A stretch of DNA of 11,703 nucleotides from RUG13615 sp040307715 (GTDB lineage Bacteria; Bacillota; Clostridia; Peptostreptococcales; Anaerovoracaceae), in contig JAWRJC010000089.1 of assembly GCA_040307715.1 (NCBI GenBank), positions 1 to 11,703 of the forward strand, read 5' to 3'. The translations under genes and the position numbers were made by a program. The notes under the pieces are model-generated. The model was not told the DNA's origin, made no database searches, and saw nothing but the letters and a program-made list of their open reading frames with translations. How positions within the stretch are numbered: position 1 is the first letter of the stretch; each line of letters begins with the position of its first letter. Of the stretch, positions 6,461 to 11,703 are shown piece after piece.

Positions 6461-7651
6461 ATGGATTTTACGATTTCCGACTTCTATCACAAGCATGAGG
6501 ACGGCATGACGCTGATCGCCGGCGCGGGCGGGATGGCCCGCAAGATCACAGAGGCGGGGACCCTCGACTACGAGATGGACCCGGCACTCAAAGAAAAGTT
6601 CTATCATACCAACTTCGGTCCGCACATGCTGGTCGTCACGACATTCATGTATGCGCGGGACAATCCGTTCCTCATCATGGATGCAGTCAAGTACCTGGTC
6701 GCCAAGGAGACGGCGGGTCTGGTCATCAAAAATGTCTATCATCTGCCGATCCACGAGTCGGTGATACGGTACGCGGATGCGAAGAACTATCCGATCTTTG
6801 TGCTGGATTCGCAGAACATTTACACGGACCGGCTGGTCTATGAAGTCATCCGCAATTCCCGGCAGATGCAGGGCATTGACGCGCTGACCGACGAGACGCG
6901 GGCGGTGCTGCGGCAGCAACTCAGTGAAGAGGAACTCCGGCAGCGGGTGCTGGCGATGATCCCGTCGATCCAGGAGCAGTACTACGTGGTGTATCTGCAG
7001 TTCGACAATCTCTTCGATGAGACATCTTTCGCAGCCTGCTATGAGGCCTATCAGAACAGCGATCTCTTCGCTCCGGAAAACCGTTTCATCTGTTTTGATA
7101 ACGGTGCGTTTTTCGTGTTCTCGCATGAGAGCATCAAAGCATTTTATGCGGACAGGAGTCTGCAGCATATCGTGGAAACGCTCTGTGCGGACAATGCGCC
7201 GCTGGCGGTCGGCGTCAGTGAGATCCATCTGCGGCTGGCGGAATTCCGCGCCGCGCTGAACGAAGCACGTTTTGCGGCACTGGCGGGCAAAGGACGTCCC
7301 GGCCCCTATGTGCGGTATGAGGACCTCGGAACGTATCGTGCTGTGCTGCCGTTCGCGCGATCGGCGGAGATGCAGCACTTTGCAGAGCAGGTGCTCGACC
7401 CGCTCGCCGATCACGACATCGAGAACAATACCGCTCTTCTGGAGACGCTGACCGGCTATGTCCTTGCCGGCTGCTCTTTCAAAGCGGCGGCAGCGGCGCT
7501 GGATCAGCATGAGAATACGATCCGGTACCGGATGGACAAAGTCTCCGATATCACCGGCCTGAGTTATAAAGATCACGACCAGCTTGAAGTGCTGTCATTG
7601 GCGGTCAAGATCCGGGAGGCGCACCGGCTGCTTGAGGAACTGGAAGCCTGA
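6461..7651 (+). CDS. PucR-family transcriptional regulator
   Basis: This is a 396-residue DNA-binding protein. The N-terminal PucR (purine catabolism regulator) sensor-type domain spans about 7-125, with recognisable stretches LVVTTFMYARD (57-67) and AGLVIKNVYHLP (85-96). A GGDEF-derived-looking middle region (about 175-280) follows, and a C-terminal HTH_30 domain (about 326-385) carries the family signature HENTIRYRM (350-358) and ITGLS (364-368). Members activate or repress catabolic genes for purines, amines or related nitrogen compounds in response to a small molecule; the effector here is unknown. AAGGGGG lies 8 nt before the ATG. The gene is divergent from the amidohydrolase and followed 21 bp later by a fructosamine-kinase homologue, so these are its probable targets. 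Confidence 0.93.
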   Translation: MDFTISDFYHKHEDGMTLIAGAGGMARKITEAGTLDYEMDPALKEKFYHTNFGPHMLVVTTFMYARDNPFLIMDAVKYLVAKETAGLVIKNVYHLPIHESVIRYADAKNYPIFVLDSQNIYTDRLVYEVIRNSRQMQGIDALTDETRAVLRQQLSEEELRQRVLAMIPSIQEQYYVVYLQFDNLFDETSFAACYEAYQNSDLFAPENRFICFDNGAFFVFSHESIKAFYADRSLQHIVETLCADNAPLAVGVSEIHLRLAEFRAALNEARFAALAGKGRPGPYVRYEDLGTYRAVLPFARSAEMQHFAEQVLDPLADHDIENNTALLETLTGYVLAGCSFKAAAAALDQHENTIRYRMDKVSDITGLSYKDHDQLEVLSLAVKIREAHRLLEELEA

Positions 7652-7672
7652 CAGACGGGAAAGGATGGATCG

Positions 7673-8578
7673 ATGAAAGAATACCGCAGCCTTGCGCAGG
7701 CGCTTGCAAATATATATGGAAAGAATACCGATGCCGTGCAGAAGGTGGCGGTATCCGGCGGCGACATCAACCGGGCTTATGTGCTGACGCTCGCCAGCGG
7801 CGAATCGCTCTTCATGAAAGAAAACAGCAGAGTCAACTGCGACTTTTTCCGCGCGGAGGCGGAGGGGCTGGCCGCGATGAAGAAGACAGGGGCGGTGCAT
7901 GTGCCAGCTGTACTTGCATCAGGCACGGACGGGGACCGCTCTTTTCTGCTGCTTTCCCACATTCCCACGGGGCGTGCCCACGCCGGTTCCATGGAAGAAC
8001 TGGGGCATGCACTCGCGGCGATGCATGCGGCGGATGCGAGCCGTTTTCTCCCCGGCGGAACGGATCCCATCGGGCGGTATGGTTTTGCGCACGACAATTA
8101 CATCGGATCCGGATTTCAGCTCAACACGCCGAAAGACAGGTGGATCACCTTCTTCCGGGAATGCCGCCTGCGGCCGCAGTTCGCGCGGGCAGGTGGATAC
8201 TTTGATGCCGCTGACAAACGGCACATCGAGCGTCTGCTCGATCATCTGGATCAGTATCTTGCGGAACCGGCTCAGCCCTCGCTGCTGCACGGTGATCTGT
8301 GGGCGGGCAACTATATGATCGACCGGGAGGGACATCCCTGGCTGATCGATCCGGCCGCCTATGTGGGACACGCGGAGGCAGACATTGCGATGACCGAGCT
8401 GTTCGGCGGTTTTGACGGTGCTTTTTACGGCGCATACAAAGAAGCCGCAGGCCTTGCTGCGGACTACGCAGACCGGCGGGATCTGTACAATCTGTATCAT
8501 CTTCTGAACCATCTGAATCTGTTTGGCGGCGGCTATCTGCCGTCCGTCAAAGCGATTCTCCGGCGGTATGCCGGATAG
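7673..8578 (+). CDS. Fructosamine/ketosamine-3-kinase family protein
   Basis: This is a 301-residue cytoplasmic kinase of the aminoglycoside-phosphotransferase-like fold. Family hallmarks are SGGDINRAY (28-36), the presumed ATP-site Lys49 in FMKE, the catalytic loop LLHGDLWAGN (204-213, Asp208), the metal-binding IDPAAYVGHAEADIAMTELF region (Asp226 onward), and the C-terminal LYNLYHLLNHLNLFGGGY (271-288). Relatives phosphorylate ketosamines (fructosamines, ribulosamines) at the sugar 3-hydroxyl, which destabilises the sugar-amine bond and repairs or helps catabolise glycated amines. The exact substrate is unknown. AAGGA lies 7 nt before the ATG and the gene begins 21 bp after the PucR-type gene, so they are probably one operon. 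No clear terminator follows it. Confidence 0.95.
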   Translation: MKEYRSLAQALANIYGKNTDAVQKVAVSGGDINRAYVLTLASGESLFMKENSRVNCDFFRAEAEGLAAMKKTGAVHVPAVLASGTDGDRSFLLLSHIPTGRAHAGSMEELGHALAAMHAADASRFLPGGTDPIGRYGFAHDNYIGSGFQLNTPKDRWITFFRECRLRPQFARAGGYFDAADKRHIERLLDHLDQYLAEPAQPSLLHGDLWAGNYMIDREGHPWLIDPAAYVGHAEADIAMTELFGGFDGAFYGAYKEAAGLAADYADRRDLYNLYHLLNHLNLFGGGYLPSVKAILRRYAG

Positions 8579-8628
8579 TGGTACATTCCATGTGTATTAA
8601 TGAATGGTTCTGACAACCGGTGAAGGGG

Positions 8629-8657
8629 TTGACCTTTCAATTAACTGTGGCTATAAT
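8629..8657 (+). promoter_or_regulatory. Strong promoter of the B12-importer operon
   Basis: TTGACC (8629-8634) and a perfect TATAAT (8652-8657) are spaced 17 bp apart. The start would fall near 8664, about 25 nt before the riboswitch. No clear terminator separates it from the upstream kinase gene, so some read-through is possible. Confidence 0.88.
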
Positions 8658-8687
8658 CGACGTAAGAAATTTTCATTTCTCAACAAC

Positions 8688-8843
8688 GGCAAAAGGTGCG
8701 CGGTGCGCCGCGTGAAAAGGGAAACAGGTGAGAATCCTGTACTGTCCCGCAACTGTAAGTGAGTCGTTCATTCCCATATGCCACTGGGCAACCGGGAAGG
8801 CTGAATGAACGGAGTCTCATAAGTCAGGAGACCTGCCTTTTGT
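8688..8843 (+). ncRNA. Cobalamin (B12) riboswitch
   Basis: The aptamer shows the conserved elements in order: GAAAAGGGAA (8713-8722), GAATCCTG with the following ACTGTCCCGCAACTGTAA segment (8732-8758), GCCACTG (8780-8786), and the B12 box AGTCAGGAGACCTGCC (8822-8837). The ends close by a P1 stem, CAAAAGG (8690-8696) with CCTTTTG (8836-8842). A peripheral stem TTCATTC/GAATGAA flanks the GCCACTG region. It lies between a strong promoter and an intrinsic terminator, upstream of a corrinoid-type ABC importer, so adenosyl- or other cobalamin probably turns expression off. Which cobalamin form it prefers was not determined. Confidence 0.97.
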
Positions 8844-8939
8844 CCATTATCAACAGGCCACGAAGGATGGCAGTGGTAATGCATGAGGGATAGAAGACGA
8901 GTGTGACTTACTGTGCGTACTTCTTGGATCTTGCTTTTT

Positions 8940-8969
8940 AACCGCTTTCCATCCGGAAAGCGGTTTTTT
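8940..8969 (+). terminator. Intrinsic terminator between riboswitch and importer (expression platform)
   Basis: AACCGCTTTCC (8940-8950) pairs perfectly with GGAAAGCGGTT (8955-8965) around a 4-nt loop and runs into six T. It lies about 97 nt after the aptamer and 70 nt before the start of the lipoprotein gene, as expected for a transcription-attenuating riboswitch. Confidence 0.92.
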
Positions 8970-9038
8970 GCCCGCCCGGACCGGCGGCAGGGCACTGCTT
9001 TCCGGCCCAACCGTCTTGTTAAGAAAAGGGGGATCATT

Positions 9039-10091
9039 ATGATGAAAAAACGTATTATCGCGATCATCTGCATCCTGGCGATGGTGTTTGCCTTCACCGG
9101 CTGCGGAAAGAACACGGTAACAGGGTCGAAAGGTGATGAATTCACGGTCGAAGAGGAAACGATGCAGACCGGCACCGATGGCGGCGATTATGAGCCTTAC
9201 ACCATCACGCTGAACCTCGAACGTTCCGGCATCGGACAGAACATCGATGAGACATTCACTTCCGCGCCGACGAAAGCGGTTGTCGACGGAGATCAGATGG
9301 CGGATATGTTCTTCGATCTCGGACTGGAAGACCATATGGCCGGCTTTACGCGCGGCGCCTGCTGGTCCACAGTCAGCGACTTCCCTGCCCGCGACAAGGT
9401 GAAAAAGCTGACCGAGGACGGTGTCAATCTGCGCAACGCCTCCAAGGAAACCATTCTTGAGACCGGCTGCGACTTCATGATGGGCTGGGACGACCTGTTC
9501 GCGGATGATGCATTCTCCGTGCAGTTCTGCCTGGACCACGGTATCATTCCGTACTTCCCATACTGCTGCTCTGACAGTGCAACGATGGAAGACCTGTACA
9601 AGGACTACGAAGTCCTGGGCAACATCTTCGGTGTGCAGGATGTCGCTGCTGAAAGAGTGCAGGCAATGAAAGATACCCTGAAGGAAGTCGAGGACACGCT
9701 TGGGGAAGATGTCTATAAAGACCCGATCACAGTCTTTGTCTATGACTCCGGCGAAGATGCGCCGTTCACAGCCTGCCAGGGCATCCCGGGCGATATGATC
9801 AAGCGCGCGGGCGGCATCTCCATCTTCGATGATATCGAAAAAGGCTGGGCGACGCCATCCTGGGAAGAAGTTGTGGCACGCGATCCGGACGTTATCCTGA
9901 TCCTGGACTATGACTACGACACCGAAGCAAAGACAGAATTCCTGAAGACAAACGAATACACCAAGAATCTGCGCGCAGTCAAGGAAGGCCGCATCTACTC
10001 GGCTTGCTGCTCCGATATGCAGGGCTCTGCCGGCAGTGCAAACTGCGTCAGGATCATGGCAGAGCAGTTCTATCCGGAGAAATTCAAATGA
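9039..10091 (+). CDS. btuF: Corrinoid-type ABC transporter substrate-binding lipoprotein
   Basis: This 350-residue secreted lipoprotein would capture the corrinoid outside the membrane and pass it to the permease. A signal peptide (1-21: basic KKR, then a hydrophobic stretch) ends in the lipobox AFTGC, with Cys22 as the lipidated residue. The mature part is a TroA/BtuF-like two-lobe fold, with typical late stretches GDMIKRAGGISIFDD (251-265), PSWEEVVARDPDVILI (273-288) and NLRAVKEGRIYS (310-321). The start may be 9039 or the next ATG at 9042; AAGGGGG lies 6 or 9 nt upstream. The nine mature cysteines besides Cys22 include two adjacent pairs (176-177, 323-324), which is unusual. The riboswitch is the main reason to favour cobalamin over iron-siderophore or haem as substrate. 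The stop overlaps the permease start by 4 nt. Confidence 0.88.
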   Translation: MMKKRIIAIICILAMVFAFTGCGKNTVTGSKGDEFTVEEETMQTGTDGGDYEPYTITLNLERSGIGQNIDETFTSAPTKAVVDGDQMADMFFDLGLEDHMAGFTRGACWSTVSDFPARDKVKKLTEDGVNLRNASKETILETGCDFMMGWDDLFADDAFSVQFCLDHGIIPYFPYCCSDSATMEDLYKDYEVLGNIFGVQDVAAERVQAMKDTLKEVEDTLGEDVYKDPITVFVYDSGEDAPFTACQGIPGDMIKRAGGISIFDDIEKGWATPSWEEVVARDPDVILILDYDYDTEAKTEFLKTNEYTKNLRAVKEGRIYSACCSDMQGSAGSANCVRIMAEQFYPEKFK

Positions 10092-11191
10092 GTTCTAATC
10101 CGCTTCTGAAAAAAGAGCGCGTTTCCTTATTCCCGCTGCACAAGCAGTCGCAGTATCTGACGTTCTGTGTGATCATGGTGGTCATCCTGATCGCCTCGTT
10201 CCTGCTGGCAATCCGGCTTGGCAGCGTGGATATGGATTTTGATGTGATCCGTAAGATTCTGGTGAATAAGTTCACCGGCCGTGAAGTGTTCGATCAGGCC
10301 TGGGAGAGCAGCATTGAGGAAATCGTCTGGACGATCCGGACACCCAGAATCCTGACGGCGTTCGTCGTCGGGGCGGGGCTTACGCTCTGCGGTATTCTGA
10401 TGCAGGTGCTGACCAAAAACTCTCTGGCGGATCCATATGTACTCGGCATCTCTCATGGTGCTTCCGCCGGTGCGGTCAGCGTCATCATGTACGGCTGGCT
10501 GTCCTTTCTTGGCGGTTACGGCACGATGGCCGGTGCGTTCCTCGGTGCGGTTTTGTCGATTATGCTGTCGCTGCGCATCGCGACGATCCGCAATAAAGTG
10601 ACGGCGACGCAACTCGTCCTTGCGGGTATCGCGGTATCCGCTCTGTTCGGAGCAATCACGAATTTCATGATCTATCACACGAGGACAGGCGATGACAAGG
10701 TCAAGACTGCAACATACTGGCTGATGGGGTCGCTCAACGGTGCGACCTGGGAAAAACTCAAGTATGTCACCATCGCATTCGTTGTCTGTTTCATCCTGAT
10801 CATGCTGCTCACGCGGCAGCTGGATGTGCTGATGTTAGGTGACGATGTGGCTGCGACGGTCGGCGTGGATACCGGCAAACTGAAGATGTGGATCATTGTC
10901 CTGGCGACATTGCTTACGGGCGTGATTGTATCAATCAGCGGCACGATCGGCTTTGTCGGCCTGACATTCCCGCACATCACGCGCTCGATTGTCGGAACCA
11001 AGCACCGAAGGCTTGTGCCGGCGTCGATGTTGGTCGGCGGGACATTCCTGGTGATCGCAGATATTCTATCCAGAGTCGTTGTGGCTCCGGAAGAATTGCC
11101 GATCGGTGTCGTGTCCGCGTTCTTCGGCGCCCCGTTCTTCCTGTACCTGATACGCAAATCACACGGCAGTATGGGAGGTGGTCGAGGATGA
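10088..11191 (+). CDS. btuC: FecCD/BtuC-type ABC transporter permease
   Basis: This 367-residue inner-membrane permease forms the transport channel as a dimer. It has many hydrophobic segments, with the first near 25-42. Family signatures are RTPRIL (84-89), NSLADPYVLGISHGA (111-125), GFVGLTFPHITRS (288-300, the loop that contacts the ATPase) and the C-terminal ELPIGVVSAFFGAPFFLYLI region (336-355). The start is ATG 10088, which overlaps the TGA of the substrate-binding gene (ATGA); GGAG lies 8 nt upstream. The frame extends upstream inside the previous gene but without a binding site. The stop overlaps the ATPase start in the same way, so the three proteins are translationally coupled. Substrate is inferred from the riboswitch. 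Confidence 0.94.
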   Translation: MSSNPLLKKERVSLFPLHKQSQYLTFCVIMVVILIASFLLAIRLGSVDMDFDVIRKILVNKFTGREVFDQAWESSIEEIVWTIRTPRILTAFVVGAGLTLCGILMQVLTKNSLADPYVLGISHGASAGAVSVIMYGWLSFLGGYGTMAGAFLGAVLSIMLSLRIATIRNKVTATQLVLAGIAVSALFGAITNFMIYHTRTGDDKVKTATYWLMGSLNGATWEKLKYVTIAFVVCFILIMLLTRQLDVLMLGDDVAATVGVDTGKLKMWIIVLATLLTGVIVSISGTIGFVGLTFPHITRSIVGTKHRRLVPASMLVGGTFLVIADILSRVVVAPEELPIGVVSAFFGAPFFLYLIRKSHGSMGGGRG

Positions 11192-11703
11192 AGCTGAGCG
11201 TCGAAAACATCTCCTATTCTATCGACGGCAAGCTGATCGTCGACGGTGTCAGTCTGGGGATCGAAGAAGGTTCCTTCGTCGGACTGGTCGGCCCGAACGG
11301 CTGCGGCAAATCGACGCTGCTCAAGAGCATCTACCGCGTCTACAAACCGGACAGCGGGGCGGTCTATGTCGACGGCAAAGACATCGCTCATCTGCACAAC
11401 CGGGAAGTGGCGCGCGAGATGGCGGTCATGCAGCAGGAGAACAACATTGAATTCGATATGACCGTCTTCGATATGGTCATGCTCGGCCGGTTTGCCCATC
11501 AGAAAATGTTCGGTAACGACATGCATAAAGAGCGGGAAATCGTCCGCGAAGGGCTGCGGGAAGTCGGTATGGAAGGGTTTGAAGAACGCAGTTTTCTCTC
11601 GCTGTCAGGCGGTGAGAAACAGCGCACACTGGTCGCGCGTGCACTCGTGCAGCAGACTGACCTGATCATTCTGGACGAACCGACCAACCACCTCGACATC
11701 GGC
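11188..11703 (+). CDS. btuD: ABC transporter ATPase of the corrinoid importer (3' end outside window)
   Basis: The first 172 residues are visible and the gene runs off the right edge. It is the cytoplasmic ATP-hydrolysing subunit: Walker A GPNGCGKST (35-43), Q-loop glutamines at 82-83, signature LSGGEKQR (139-146) and Walker B LIILDEP (159-165) followed by the D-loop NHLD. The switch histidine lies outside the window. The ATG overlaps the permease TGA by 4 nt, and GGAGG lies 9 nt upstream. Order and overlap identify it as the partner of the preceding permease. Confidence 0.95.
   Translation, partial: MKLSVENISYSIDGKLIVDGVSLGIEEGSFVGLVGPNGCGKSTLLKSIYRVYKPDSGAVYVDGKDIAHLHNREVAREMAVMQQENNIEFDMTVFDMVMLGRFAHQKMFGNDMHKEREIVREGLREVGMEGFEERSFLSLSGGEKQRTLVARALVQQTDLIILDEPTNHLDIG

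Noticed and set aside
6194..7576. Amidohydrolase frame extended upstream through the divergent regulator (998 residues)
   Set aside because: The extra N-terminal part is antisense to the PucR-type gene; homology, promoter and AAGGAG all point to ATG 6193.
8579..8628. Terminator after the fructosamine kinase
   Set aside because: Only a weak imperfect ATTCCAT/ATGAAT pairing without a T-run was found.
8879..8893. Tiny frame ATG CAT GAG GGA TAG after the riboswitch as a leader peptide
   Set aside because: Only four codons, with a poorly spaced AAGGA; no codon pattern linked to B12 or attenuation.

Overview
The window looks like chromosome of a moderately GC-rich Bacillota (Clostridia or Erysipelotrichia type, probably an anaerobe). 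The reasons are strong AAAGGAG/AGGAGG ribosome binding sites, sigma-A-type promoters, an LTA-synthase-like enzyme, a small XRE regulator paired with a YDERQ membrane protein, and a cobalamin riboswitch placed before a lipoprotein-type ABC importer. This assignment is inferred from gene content; no taxonomic marker was compared. No mobile elements, tRNA/rRNA genes or CRISPR arrays were seen.

The left half is mostly on the minus strand. Reading along transcription from right to left: a YtcJ-type amidohydrolase (6193-4580) with its terminator; a membrane-anchored LtaS/MdoB-like sulfatase-fold phosphoglycerol transferase (4382-2184) with its own promoter and terminator; a two-gene operon of a YDERQ membrane protein (1889-1386) and a small XRE repressor (1385-1194), driven by a near-consensus promoter and closed by a terminator; and the 5' part of thrS (1015 to beyond position 1). 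The thrS product has no TGS domain. Its leader carries two hairpins whose loops show GGU in the anticodon position, like tRNA-Thr(GGU) anticodon arms. This is the most unusual signal in the window.

The right half is on the plus strand. A PucR-family regulator (6461-7651) is divergent from the amidohydrolase across a 267-bp region that holds both promoters, a GTAATC/GATTAC inverted repeat and repeated ATCGCAAAGG units. A fructosamine/ketosamine-3-kinase homologue (7673-8578) follows the regulator 21 bp downstream and is probably co-transcribed. Next come a strong promoter, a cobalamin riboswitch (about 8688-8843), an intrinsic terminator, and a tightly coupled btuF-btuC-btuD-type importer (9039 to beyond the right edge) whose genes overlap by ATGA.

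Together the window shows three physiological units: (i) threonyl-tRNA charging with likely leader-level control; (ii) a PucR-regulated amidohydrolase plus amino-sugar kinase module that may handle glycated or N-substituted amines; and (iii) B12-controlled corrinoid uptake.
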